A stretch of 64,000 bases of DNA. Source: Candidatus Heimdallarchaeota archaeon (GTDB lineage Archaea; Asgardarchaeota; Heimdallarchaeia; Heimdallarchaeales; Heimdallarchaeaceae). The stretch covers positions 1-64,000 of the forward strand of contig JAAFKI010000154.1 in assembly GCA_021399345.1 (NCBI GenBank). The letters run 5' to 3'. Under the pieces are notes generated by a model. It saw only the letters and a program-made list of their open reading frames with translations. It was not told where the DNA came from and searched no databases. Position numbers and translations under genes: made by a program. Below, one piece after another: positions 44,646 through 53,747 of this stretch. The first letter of the stretch is position 1; the number at the start of each line of letters is the position of its first letter.

Positions 44646-45383
44646 TTAGATTTCTCTTGCCAAAATCATATTCACTAGATAATATGGGACTTTGGTCTTT
44701 CTTCCCTCTTTGTTTCCCAAAGTCATATCTAAATCATAAGAAAGTGACCAGTTCTCTACAATAGCTTCCTCTCTGATTTCAGTAGATATAATCTTCCACT
44801 GTGTCCCAGGTTTCAACCCTTTTTCCTCTAATTCAATATAAACTTCTTGTAGAGTTGCTTCATGAGGAAAATGTCTAGCAATAGCTCGCTCAATTATTTC
44901 TACAATTTCTATATTTCTTCCTGAACTAAAAAGAGCTAGTGGTTTATTCGTTTCTGTTTTAGTTTCAGTGCCTTTCTTTTGGGGTATTGTTGCCCCATAT
45001 GGTGTTTTCTCTGGTTTCAATTTTTGTTCGATCATTTCTGCTATTTCATCAGTTAGAACATGTTCCCATTTACATGCTTCTTCATGTATCTTTGACCATG
45101 GAACACCTAACCATTCAAGAAAACTTTCAGATAGCCTATGCTTTCTCACAACTTTTCTAGCAGTTTCCTCTCCCTCAGAGGTTAACTTGGCACCATAATA
45201 TGGTTTATACTCAATAAATCCCTTTTTTGATAATTTCTTAAACATTGAAGTAACTGTACTCGGATCTACATTCATCATTTCAGCTATTTGGTTGGTTTTA
45301 ACGTTTTTAGTACCATATTCAAAAAACCAGAAGAAAGTTTCTAGATACTCCTCTTCTGCAGCTGTTACTTCTGTTTGATTCAT
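44646..45383 (-). CDS. DtxR/MntR-family metal-dependent regulator
   Basis: 245 residues. N-terminal winged helix-turn-helix with MMNVDPSTVTSMFKKLSKKGF and the iron-dependent repressor core HRLSESFLEWLGVPWSKIHEEACKWEHVL (metal ligands Glu/His/Cys). The C-terminal 100 residues include a long region rich in charged residues instead of a clear FeoA domain. It likely senses iron or manganese and represses uptake genes, which are not in the window. Faces the same way as the enoyl-CoA hydratase gene upstream, 27 bases apart, possibly one transcript. Confidence 0.83.
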   Translation of the reverse strand: MNQTEVTAAEEEYLETFFWFFEYGTKNVKTNQIAEMMNVDPSTVTSMFKKLSKKGFIEYKPYYGAKLTSEGEETARKVVRKHRLSESFLEWLGVPWSKIHEEACKWEHVLTDEIAEMIEQKLKPEKTPYGATIPQKKGTETKTETNKPLALFSSGRNIEIVEIIERAIARHFPHEATLQEVYIELEEKGLKPGTQWKIISTEIREEAIVENWSLSYDLDMTLGNKEGRKTKVPYYLVNMILAREI

Positions 45384-45410
45384 GGGAAACCCTATAGGTT
45401 GTTATAGATA

Positions 45411-46202
45411 TCATTCACCTTTGAATTCAGGCTTTCTCTTTTCAAATACAGCTTTTATTCCTTCTCTTATATCTTTAGTCCTAAAACAAGTTCGTGCTCC
45501 CTTCCTTTCAGCACTATAGCCACTGTCTAGAGAAGAGTACAATCCTTTCTTGATTGCTTTCTTAGCTTCTCTTAATCCTATTGGTGCATTTTTAACAATT
45601 ACTTCTGCCTTCTCTATGGCTTTTGCTTTTAATTCTTCTAGAGGAACCTTTTCAATAATCAATCCCATCTCAAGGGCTTCATCAGCTGAGAATTTTCTTC
45701 CAGTCAGAATGAGATCTTTTGCAATACTTAACCCAACAACTTTAGGAAGATGATAAGTACCACCCCAACCTGGATTCAAACCAATCGTTGTTTCAGTTAA
45801 TCCAAATAAAGCATTATCTGAAGCTATACGTATATCACAAGAGAGAGCTAATTCCATTCCTCCTCCAATAGCATATCCATTAATAGCTGCAATCACAGGT
45901 GTGGGATGATTTGCAATTTGGGAAAAAACCTTTTGACCTTTCCTAATTACAGTCATAACTCTCCAACCAAGAGACGCAGTCCATTTGAGATCCACACCAG
46001 CTGACCAGCTTTTGCCTTCAGCATAGAGGATTATCGCTCGAACAGTTTTATTTTCTTTTAATGATTTGAGTAAAGAAGACAATCCATCTAGCATCTTGTC
46101 ATTGAAAGCATTCAAAGCTTTTTGACGATTAAATGTAATTAATGCAATGTTGCTTTTTTCACCCACATAATCTAGTAGAAGTATAGAGTTGTTCTCAGCC
46201 AT
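45411..46202 (-). CDS. Enoyl-CoA hydratase/isomerase family protein
   Basis: 263 residues. Crotonase fold: oxyanion-hole residues in SAGVDL and AIGGGMELALSCDI, then GLNPGWGGTYHL. It hydrates enoyl-CoA or acts on another acyl-CoA in fatty or branched-chain acid metabolism. The second catalytic acid is within TETTIGL, as in true hydratases. No other beta-oxidation genes are adjacent. Start ATG. Confidence 0.9.
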   Translation of the reverse strand: MAENNSILLLDYVGEKSNIALITFNRQKALNAFNDKMLDGLSSLLKSLKENKTVRAIILYAEGKSWSAGVDLKWTASLGWRVMTVIRKGQKVFSQIANHPTPVIAAINGYAIGGGMELALSCDIRIASDNALFGLTETTIGLNPGWGGTYHLPKVVGLSIAKDLILTGRKFSADEALEMGLIIEKVPLEELKAKAIEKAEVIVKNAPIGLREAKKAIKKGLYSSLDSGYSAERKGARTCFRTKDIREGIKAVFEKRKPEFKGE

Positions 46203-46432
46203 GAACTAACTATCCCTAAGTCATATCTAAATTTTATGCAGTGTATTGTTAATATATTTAGTGAAAGTAGAAAAATGCAGTGGAAAATAACTTAGGAGCT
46301 TTAGACTGTACAATTCAAAAGTGAATAATACTAAAATAATACGATAAACATATATTTATCCGGCAAAAAAGGCAGCACTTCAGCTGATGATGGAGAGAAG
46401 TTTCGTGTAGAAATTGTTATGTCACCAAATGG

Positions 46433-48013
46433 TTAATCCACTTCATACCCACCGCCACCTGGAGTCTCAATAATTACTATATCACCCTTCTTAATTTCCT
46501 TGGTGATTTTAGATGGAAGACAAATTGATTCACCATCTTGTCTCAAGATATTGCGACCTTTAGAACCAGTTCCTCCACCCAGTAATCCAAAAGGAGAATG
46601 CTCTCTTCTTTCACTTTGTATTGATAGTACAGCTTTTTCTGCTAACAACTCAACTGAACGACGGACACCATTACTCCCTTGCCATTTTCCTGAGCCACCA
46701 GTATTAGGTATAATTGAGTATTCATGTATTCGCAAAGGATAATATCGTTCTAGAACTTCCACTGAAGTATTCCTAGTGTTTGTCATATGGCTGTGTTTAG
46801 CATTTGGAGGGACGTAATCCTTTCCTGCACCAATCCCTCCTGCAATGGTTTCATAGTAAGTAAATTGCACACCTTTAGGATTAATTCCACCAATAATTAT
46901 GTTATTCATCGTTCCACTACTTGCAGCAGGTACTTCTTCTGGGAACAATTGTGCAAATGATCCAATCATAACATCTGTTATTCTCTGACTTGTTTCTACA
47001 TTCCCAGCAGCTACTCCAGCAGGTGGCAAGGGATCCACTAAGGTACCTTTTTTGGTGATTACCTCTAAAGTTTCATAGAGCCCATAGTTTGTTGCATAGT
47101 CTCTAGAAACTAAACAACGAAGAATGTAATATGTTGCAGAGAGCGTTACTGCATAAGGAGCATTGATGTTTCCATCTACTTGAGGGTCAGTTTTACTATA
47201 ATCAACAATAAGTTTGTCACCCTTTCTTTGCACTTCAGCTGTAATTGCAATTGGTTCTTCCGTCACTCCATCATTATCCATATAATCAGTATAGGTTACA
47301 ATTTCATTCTCAGGAATGGTTTTCACAAGATCCAAAGAAGCACTTCTTGATCTTTTATTCAAGAAATCTATTATTTTCTGAACCCTATCAAGAGAGTATT
47401 TTTTCAAAAGAGCATGGAATTTTTTCTCACCAATCTTTGTAGAAGCTAATTGAGCTTGTATGTCTCCCTTCCGTTCATTTGGAACGCGAATATTGTCAAG
47501 AAAATAATCAAACCATTCTTGATTTAAAACACCATCTCTTTCCAGTATGGTTGGATCTATGACAAATCCCTCTTCCTCTAAAGTGTACTTTCCACTGGGC
47601 ATAGAGCCGGGGACTACACCTCCAACGTCCGCATGATGGCACCTATTTGCAATATAACCTACCAATGTTCTTTCAAAGAAAATAGGTTTAACCACAGATA
47701 TGTCTGGAAGATGTGTTCCACCCAAATAAGGATTATTTGCAATGTAAATATCCCCATCCTTGATGTTATCCTCACCAAAATGTTTGATTAAAGCTTTAAC
47801 TCCCTCTGGCATTGCACCAAGATGAACTGGAATGTGCTCTGCTTGAGCAATTAATCTGCCTTTGTGATCCATTATAGCACTTGAAAAGTCTAATCTATCT
47901 CTGATATTGGGGGAAAAGGCTGACCGTTGAAGAACGATACCTGTTTCTAAAGCTACGTTCTTCAATGACTGATTAATGACTTGTGCCTCAATGAGACTAA
48001 ATTTAGAACTCAT
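46433..48013 (-). CDS. hyuB: Hydantoinase B/oxoprolinase, HyuB subunit
   Basis: 526 residues. The start (IEAQVINQSLKNVALETGI), HHADVGGVVPGSMP, NIRVPNERKGDIQAQLAS and the end VIIETPGGGGY are the HyuB (hydantoinase B/oxoprolinase) blocks. Together with HyuA it hydrolyses 5-oxoproline or hydantoins with ATP. Its start overlaps the HyuA stop by four bases. No further hydantoin genes (racemase, carbamoylase) are nearby, so the substrate is not fixed. Confidence 0.92.
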   Translation of the reverse strand: MSSKFSLIEAQVINQSLKNVALETGIVLQRSAFSPNIRDRLDFSSAIMDHKGRLIAQAEHIPVHLGAMPEGVKALIKHFGEDNIKDGDIYIANNPYLGGTHLPDISVVKPIFFERTLVGYIANRCHHADVGGVVPGSMPSGKYTLEEEGFVIDPTILERDGVLNQEWFDYFLDNIRVPNERKGDIQAQLASTKIGEKKFHALLKKYSLDRVQKIIDFLNKRSRSASLDLVKTIPENEIVTYTDYMDNDGVTEEPIAITAEVQRKGDKLIVDYSKTDPQVDGNINAPYAVTLSATYYILRCLVSRDYATNYGLYETLEVITKKGTLVDPLPPAGVAAGNVETSQRITDVMIGSFAQLFPEEVPAASSGTMNNIIIGGINPKGVQFTYYETIAGGIGAGKDYVPPNAKHSHMTNTRNTSVEVLERYYPLRIHEYSIIPNTGGSGKWQGSNGVRRSVELLAEKAVLSIQSERREHSPFGLLGGGTGSKGRNILRQDGESICLPSKITKEIKKGDIVIIETPGGGGYEVD

Positions 48014-50085
48014 TTTCTCTCCTCCATTATTATGTATCCTAAACTGTTTATCCGCCCAAGTACTGAAGGTGGAATTACAGTAGTGGTATCAAGTTGATCA
48101 ATAATACAAGGTCCGCCTAGAACATTACCTGATAGCAATTTTTGCTTATCATAAACTGGAATATCTATCCATTCTCCATCAAAATTAACCCTTCGGTTTG
48201 TTTTAATCGCATCTTCAGGTGGATTTTCAGAACCCTTAGCTAACTTTGTGAATTCTATTCTTGGTACTTTGCCAACTCCCCTTACAGATAAGTTTACTAT
48301 CTCAACTATGAGTTCTTTATCAAACCAAGAATAATTCTGATTATGTAACAACTGAAATTTTTCAGTTACAGATTCTAGTTGTTTTTTATCAATTGGGAAT
48401 GTAACAGATAAGGTTAGAAAGTCAGATTGACCTACATATCTCATATCTAAGGAATAATCAAAGAATTGATCTTCGCTTCCAACCTCTTCACTTGTAAGAA
48501 CTTTTTTCAGATCTTCCTCGATTTCCTTAAGTTTTTCATTCATCTCAGTAAAATCTACTTCATCTTTAGTTTGAAGATAGGATTGTGTATGTTCGTGTTT
48601 AATGTCTGAACAGACAAGTCCAAAAGCTGACCAAACACCAGGGAAGGGTGGAATAATAACCCCGTCCATTTCAAGCTCTTGAGCTATTTCCCAAGCTTGT
48701 AGAGGACCAGCTCCACCAAACCCTAGCAGAGCAAAATCTCTTGGGTCTAATCCTCTTTGTATTGTCACAACCCTGATTGCATTAGCAATGTTATTGTTTA
48801 GTATCTTCCTGACAGATAATGCTAGTTCATCTATGGTCACTATTTCAAGAGGGAATGGTGATGACTTGATTTCATTTAATAGATTATTGAGTTGTAGAGT
48901 TGCTTTATCTTTATCTATATTCAAACTCCCTGCAAAATTATCTTGATGAACATAACCCAGATACAGATTTGCATCAGTTAAGGTTACCTTATCTCCTCCT
49001 AGAGAGTAGCACGCTGGACCAGGATTTGCCCCCTGAGACTCTGGTCCAACAGATAATAAACCATCTTTAAAGTCTGCAATTGATCCACCACCACTACCTA
49101 TTGTTTCTACATCCACCATACTTGCAACTAGTGGGAAACCTCTAAATTCTCTTGATCTTAAAACAATTGGACCATTTATTAGAGCTGCAACATCAGTAGA
49201 TGTTCCCCCTATATCAAGAGAAACTAAGTGCGTTCTGTTTAAGTGTTTAAGACTATCAGCTGCAGCTAAGACTCCACCCGCAAGCCCAGAATAAAGAGTT
49301 TGTATACCCAATTTACCTATCGAAACAACATCTGCCATTCCAGTATTGGATTGCATAATAAGTAGAGGAGATTCCACTCCTAGATTTATTAGCTTACTTT
49401 TCAATCTCGATAAGTATGAATTGACCACTGGGCTAACTTTAGCATTAACGATTGTTGTAACAGCCCTTTCATACTCCTTGATTTGAGGACTTATCTCATG
49501 AGATGTAAAAACATTGTAACCCTTCTCCGAAAAATATTCAGCAACCCTCTTCTCATGTTCTATATTGAGAAAAGAAAAAAGAAAGGAGATGGCTAAGTTC
49601 TTAACTGACTTTGACTCAAACATCTGTAAAGAATTTTCCAACGAACGAAGATCAAGAGATTTGACAATCTTTCCATTACTGTCAACTCTTTCTTCAACCT
49701 CGTAAAGAACATCTTTTTGAAAATTAACTGGATATTTCTGATTGAATTTAAGATTATAGAGTTCTGACCTTTGTTGTCTTCCAATTTCAACTATGTCTTT
49801 GAATCCTTTTGTAGTTAGGAAAGCAATAGGGGGACATTTGTCCTCTAGAAATGCATTTGTTCCTATTGTTGTCCCATGAACAATCACTTCCACATCATTT
49901 TTTTGAAAGTGATGCTTTTCCATAATTTCGTTGAAACCAAAGATTATACCCTCACTTGGATCAGTAGGAGTAGTAGGAGTCTTCCATGCAGAAATATGTC
50001 CGTTAGTTACAATAACATAATCTGTGAAAGTCCCGCCCGTATCAATTCCAATTCTAACTTGTGATGACAGATTGTCCCCGTTCAA
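48010..50085 (-). CDS. hyuA: Hydantoinase A/oxoprolinase, HyuA subunit
   Basis: 691 residues. The ATP-grasp-free ASKHA-like motifs IGIDTGGTFTD and SLDIGGTSTDVA, plus GFGGAGPLQ and the C-terminal PCIIDQLDTTTVIPP, define HyuA. It forms the ATP-binding half of an oxoprolinase/hydantoinase/acetone-carboxylase-like enzyme with HyuB downstream. The predicted start is TTG. A hairpin (50091-50112) lies just upstream of it. Confidence 0.92.
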   Translation of the reverse strand: MNGDNLSSQVRIGIDTGGTFTDYVIVTNGHISAWKTPTTPTDPSEGIIFGFNEIMEKHHFQKNDVEVIVHGTTIGTNAFLEDKCPPIAFLTTKGFKDIVEIGRQQRSELYNLKFNQKYPVNFQKDVLYEVEERVDSNGKIVKSLDLRSLENSLQMFESKSVKNLAISFLFSFLNIEHEKRVAEYFSEKGYNVFTSHEISPQIKEYERAVTTIVNAKVSPVVNSYLSRLKSKLINLGVESPLLIMQSNTGMADVVSIGKLGIQTLYSGLAGGVLAAADSLKHLNRTHLVSLDIGGTSTDVAALINGPIVLRSREFRGFPLVASMVDVETIGSGGGSIADFKDGLLSVGPESQGANPGPACYSLGGDKVTLTDANLYLGYVHQDNFAGSLNIDKDKATLQLNNLLNEIKSSPFPLEIVTIDELALSVRKILNNNIANAIRVVTIQRGLDPRDFALLGFGGAGPLQAWEIAQELEMDGVIIPPFPGVWSAFGLVCSDIKHEHTQSYLQTKDEVDFTEMNEKLKEIEEDLKKVLTSEEVGSEDQFFDYSLDMRYVGQSDFLTLSVTFPIDKKQLESVTEKFQLLHNQNYSWFDKELIVEIVNLSVRGVGKVPRIEFTKLAKGSENPPEDAIKTNRRVNFDGEWIDIPVYDKQKLLSGNVLGGPCIIDQLDTTTVIPPSVLGRINSLGYIIMEERK

Positions 50086-50090
50086 AGTTA

Positions 50091-50112
50091 TTCAGATTAC
50101 AGAGAATCTGAA
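50091..50112. promoter_or_regulatory. Hairpin before hyuA, TTCAGATT-N6-AATCTGAA
   Basis: Perfect eight-base inverted repeat with a six-base loop, six bases upstream of the TTG start of hyuA (transcribed leftward). Could control hyuA or mark the left border of the insertion. Confidence 0.4.
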
Positions 50113-50356
50113 CCAATTTAAAGTTTAGCGGAAAACCATTTGACCGTTAGTAACTAAGGAGTGAAAAGTTAGCCAATCTTACCAGAGCACCAGAAAAAGA
50201 ACGTTTGAGACCAAACTCCTCCCTATCAACCAAGTAGAGCAGCAGTTGGGTGGAAGACAATTGGTGGTAGATATGATTGCCCTCGTTACTTCTTTCGCAG
50301 GAAGGCTACATAGACAACGAAGAGGGAAAGCTCCGATGACGGGATGAGTTCTTGCC

Positions 50357-50364
50357 TTTAAATA
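50357..50364 (+). promoter_or_regulatory. TATA-like box of the TnpB-like gene
   Basis: TTTAAATA about 30 bases before the ATG of the TnpB-like gene, inside the inserted segment. It suggests the element brings its own promoter. Confidence 0.35.
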
Positions 50365-50393
50365 TCATTTTGCGGATTAGATAGTGAGACAAA

Positions 50394-52322
50394 ATGGTCA
50401 CACACACAGCAACCAACCTACAAGCTCTCCTTCCCAACACGTCAAAAGGAGTGATGAGAAGTTATCAGGTGGTGCTCAGATGTGCGGACCAAACCCAACG
50501 AGAAGAGATTAACCAGAGGATAAGAACACTAGAAAACCAGCAAGAACACTTACTCACCCCTCAAATTATCAAGCAAGCTGTGAATCTTTACCGAACTAAT
50601 CCGAAAGAAGAATTCTTCACTCGACAACTCTGTAAAACAGTGGGAAAAAGTCCGAATATAGCAGAAAGTGCCTTTCATTGGTTGTACATTGCCATCAAAG
50701 GTAAGATCAACAAGGAGAAGAAAGCACAAGGATTACTCAATTTCTTGTTGAAGAATCCCCAACAGTTAGTAGAATGGGTGATTTTTGGTCGGTCACCTTA
50801 TACTGAACGAAGCTTAGAAAATTATTGGAGATTGAAAAGGAGATATATCATTAACCTTCTTACCAGTACGAGAACTCAAACCGATTCTTATTGGAGAAAG
50901 AAGCATAAAACTAATTTTCATGCCCAGATCTTACAACTTAATACTCACCTTCCACACTGTACTCAATGTGAAGTACTTCAAGCTCTAGATGATGCCTTGT
51001 TCTATCATCAGCACGAATTCTCTCTCATCCCACAACTGACCAAGAATCAGCAAGCGTTTCTGAAGAAACTGCAACTTTTGAAAAAGGAACAGCACGTAGT
51101 TGTTCCTTTTCTCACCTCATGGATCAATAGTCCTCAAAATTCTCGATGGAAAAGTCTCAAAGAACTCTCAGAACAACTCACCATAATTATAGGTAAACCT
51201 TCCCGAAAACTCTTTTCTGTTGTTAGGCAGATAGTCGTTTTCACACTCTTTGATCATTACATGCAGAGTGTCCCTCAGTTAGTTCAGGTACTCCCTATAT
51301 CCAATGTTGTTCCCCCACCATTTAAACGAAAAAAGAAAGGAAGATTGCCAATAAAATTGTTAATGAAGAAAAATTATGTTATCACCCGCCAAGGGAATGC
51401 CCAAGAAGTAACAGATCAGATCAAGAAGCAAGGCTGGACCGAACTCGGTTTTCCGCAAAAAGGAAAACAAAAGTTAACTGCGCAAGTTCACTTTCCACCA
51501 AAAGTAGTAGAATATATTAAAAGTGGAGCACACATCAAAGTCCTTCAAGTAAGTAGTGGAAAAGCACCTAGGTTCAAACCTCGGGTGGATGTGGTTCTTG
51601 AAGGAGCACATGCTTGTTTCCATTCCTCTACACTTCTTCATCGTTATCTTAAAAAGATTTCAGCAAAGAAAACCTCTATCCTTGGACTAGATATTAACCG
51701 CCTAGGCCAATATATGATTGTGTTTAATGTCCCTGTATCACTCCCTCAAGATTTACTCAACTTGACAAAACAATATGAACATCTCAGTACAAAAGTTATC
51801 GACGAGCTGAACAGAGGGTTTCTCCGAAAACGAAAGGAGTATGATGCTCATGGAAGTTGTAAACTTAAAGGCGAACTCAATCGCGTCTATACTCGTCGTC
51901 ATAGACTCCTTAGAGAAATTGTCAGTCTTCTCCCTCACTTTCTCGCAGCAGTGCTGGTGAAAAAGAAATGCACAGTACTCAAGATTGAGCACCTCTCTAC
52001 AGACGCTACTGGCACCAAAGGCGCCTTAGCTAAAGCTATTTACACCATGCCCGATAGTTTGCTCATTTACAAGAAAGCGGTTTGGTTAGCTTCCCTAGAA
52101 TTAGGCTATGATATTCTCTTAAAAACTGTTCCTCCCTATCACACTAGTACTCGTCACTACAAGTGTGGAGGTACTGTTGTTCGTCAACCAGGACAATATG
52201 ACATAGCTCTATGTAAGAAGTGTAACCAACAGATTAATACACATAGTAATGCTGCTCACAATATCGCTTCCCTTCCAGGTACTCTCCTTCCTAATGATTC
52301 CTTCCCCTCACCGCACGTGTAG
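50394..52322 (+). CDS. Large TnpB-like RuvC-fold protein
   Basis: 642 residues, against about 350-420 for ordinary TnpB. The RuvC-I site is ILGLDINRLG (D433), RuvC-II is VLKIEHLS (E532), and a zinc ribbon of H588-x2-C591 and C607-x2-C610 comes before HSNAAHNI. In TnpB the last site reads DxNAAxNI, where Asp is catalytic; here the residue is His (H617), so the nuclease may be dead or rearranged. The first 320 residues are an extension of unknown fold, apart from basic patches. The protein is Lys/His/Gln-rich and differs in codon use from its neighbours. TnpB enzymes use an omega-RNA; hairpins follow the stop codon. Confidence 0.72.
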   Translation: MVTHTATNLQALLPNTSKGVMRSYQVVLRCADQTQREEINQRIRTLENQQEHLLTPQIIKQAVNLYRTNPKEEFFTRQLCKTVGKSPNIAESAFHWLYIAIKGKINKEKKAQGLLNFLLKNPQQLVEWVIFGRSPYTERSLENYWRLKRRYIINLLTSTRTQTDSYWRKKHKTNFHAQILQLNTHLPHCTQCEVLQALDDALFYHQHEFSLIPQLTKNQQAFLKKLQLLKKEQHVVVPFLTSWINSPQNSRWKSLKELSEQLTIIIGKPSRKLFSVVRQIVVFTLFDHYMQSVPQLVQVLPISNVVPPPFKRKKKGRLPIKLLMKKNYVITRQGNAQEVTDQIKKQGWTELGFPQKGKQKLTAQVHFPPKVVEYIKSGAHIKVLQVSSGKAPRFKPRVDVVLEGAHACFHSSTLLHRYLKKISAKKTSILGLDINRLGQYMIVFNVPVSLPQDLLNLTKQYEHLSTKVIDELNRGFLRKRKEYDAHGSCKLKGELNRVYTRRHRLLREIVSLLPHFLAAVLVKKKCTVLKIEHLSTDATGTKGALAKAIYTMPDSLLIYKKAVWLASLELGYDILLKTVPPYHTSTRHYKCGGTVVRQPGQYDIALCKKCNQQINTHSNAAHNIASLPGTLLPNDSFPSPHV

Positions 52323-52368
52323 GGGACCCACACAAACGACGGTTAAACGCCCCCTGGCAAGTTTAACC
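52304..52368 (+). ncRNA. Candidate omega-RNA scaffold, two 3' hairpins
   Basis: Hairpin 1 (52304-52325) pairs CCCCT with AGGGG and CAC with GTG and spans the stop codon of the TnpB-like gene. Hairpin 2 (52341-52368) pairs GGTTAAAC with GTTTAACC plus GCC with GGC, with an AA bulge. RNA guides of TnpB overlap the 3' end of the gene and extend to the right end, followed by the guide. The position fits; the exact boundaries are unknown. Confidence 0.42.
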
Positions 52369-52486
52369 AAGTTTCATAACGTGCGTTATAAAATTCAAAT
52401 TTCTTCTGCTCTGCTTTATTCTCTAAGGTATACTTCCAATCCTTCTCAACTTTCTCCATTCTTGCTTTAGTCTTATTTTCATTCAT
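52343..52486 (-). pseudogene. Small gene apparently cut by the TnpB element
   Basis: 47-codon ORF on the minus strand (MNENKTKARMEKVEKDWKYT at the start) with an excellent ribosome binding site (AGGTGATAGATA-ATG). It is helical and charged. Its last codons run into the right-end hairpin of the inserted segment and stop there, as if the element had removed the C-terminus. It could also be a complete short protein. Below the ORF track cut-off. Confidence 0.42.
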
Positions 52487-52727
52487 TATCTATCACCTAT
52501 ACTACTCACTAATTCATCTAATTTCAGATGCTAGGCTCATGTCACCAGCAGTGACTTTCTCCCTGTATCCTACAAGTAAGCTAGATATAAAAACACCAAA
52601 AACAAATTGCGAAGAACTGTTGAAAGTTATACTAGTATTTTCTTAATTCTAGAAATTGTCAAAGAACAAGCATTAAAAATCAAATGTTCCCATTTTTACC
52701 ATCAAAAATAATTCTGAGCTGAAATCG
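52369..52727. other. Region between the TnpB element and the tocopherol-cyclase-like gene
   Basis: Apart from the small minus-strand ORF it holds a short hairpin GTCAC-CAGCA-GTGAC (52541-52555) and otherwise AT-rich sequence. No other gene is supported. Confidence 0.5.
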
Positions 52728-53723
52728 ATGCCATACTTTTTACGAAAAATCTGGAATGACTCAATCTTTCAAGGTAAGAACAAAAAACGGAATTACTTTG
52801 AAGGATGGTATTTCAAAATAATAAATTCTACAAAAGATGAGATTTATGCAATTATTCCTGGGATTTCCTATGATAATAATGGAAATGGAATAGCTTTTGT
52901 TCAATTCTTTGATGGAATAAATGCAGAAACTACTTTCTTTGAATTCGATATCTCTGCGTTCAAGTTCTCAAAGAAGGAATTCGCTGTTGAAATCGGAGAA
53001 AACTATTTTAGCTCTGAAAAGATTAAACTCAGTCTATCTTCAGAGGGAAAAAAAGTGGAAGGAGAGATTGGAATAGGAGAATTAGTACCTTGGTCTAAGA
53101 AGAAGTTATCTTTAGGTGTAATGGGTTGGTATAAGCTAGTTCCATTTATGGAATGCTATCACGGCGTTCTAGGTTTTGATCATTCTATTGAAGGAGAACT
53201 TTCAGTAGATGGAAAGAAAATCGATTTCACAAATGGCAAGGGGTATATGGAAAAAGATTATGGTAAAAGCTTTCCTCACTATTATATCTGGATGCAATCA
53301 AATACTTTCGATAAAGAAGGTGTTTCTCTCATGGCTTCATATGCAAAAATACCTTGGTTAGGTAATTCTTTTGATGGCTATCTAGTAGGTTTTAGACACA
53401 ATAAAGAACTATACAGATTTACAAATTATACTGGAGCAGAAGTTACCAAACTTCAACTAAAAGAAAAGGAGATTATACTTCATGTCACTGATAAGAAGTA
53501 TAGGGTTGAAATAACGGCTTTTAAATCCAAAGCAGTTAATCTTCATTCTCCAATTGATGGTTCTATGGTCGGAAGAATTTTGGAAAGCAATACTTCTGAA
53601 CTTAAAGTTCGTTTAATCAAGCTCAGTAAAAAAGAGGGAGAAAGTATACTTTTTGAGGGAACTGGCAAAAATGCAGGTCTAGACATAGGTGGAAGGGTTG
53701 AAGAAATAAAGGAAATTTATTGA
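52728..53723 (+). CDS. Tocopherol cyclase-like family protein
   Basis: 331 residues. FEGWYFKI near the start, YHGVLGFDHSIEGE and GYMEKDYGKSFPHYYIWMQ in the middle match the tocopherol cyclase domain family, a lipocalin-like double barrel. In plants and cyanobacteria it closes the chromanol ring; prokaryotic members without tocopherol synthesis have unknown roles, perhaps on other prenylated quinones or lipids. No membrane helix. Single gene. Confidence 0.74.
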   Translation: MPYFLRKIWNDSIFQGKNKKRNYFEGWYFKIINSTKDEIYAIIPGISYDNNGNGIAFVQFFDGINAETTFFEFDISAFKFSKKEFAVEIGENYFSSEKIKLSLSSEGKKVEGEIGIGELVPWSKKKLSLGVMGWYKLVPFMECYHGVLGFDHSIEGELSVDGKKIDFTNGKGYMEKDYGKSFPHYYIWMQSNTFDKEGVSLMASYAKIPWLGNSFDGYLVGFRHNKELYRFTNYTGAEVTKLQLKEKEIILHVTDKKYRVEITAFKSKAVNLHSPIDGSMVGRILESNTSELKVRLIKLSKKEGESILFEGTGKNAGLDIGGRVEEIKEIY

Positions 53724-53747
53724 AAACCTATCTTTTACCATAGAAAT

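Larger units (their letters stand above)
50113..52368 (+). mobile_element. TnpB-carrying insertion (IS605-like), ends approximate
   Basis: The segment has visibly more C and G than its neighbours, encodes a TnpB-like protein and ends in a pair of hairpins that resemble the right end of IS200/IS605-type elements. No TnpA transposase gene is present, so it is either non-autonomous or domesticated. The left end is not defined; I place it after the hyuA hairpin, and the right end at the second hairpin. Confidence 0.55.

Noticed and set aside
46334-46435. Readable fragment ending GEKFRVEIVMSPNG upstream of the hyuB stop
   Set aside because: About 32 codons after a stop, without a start codon or known family. 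It might be a remnant of a decayed gene, but there is too little to call.
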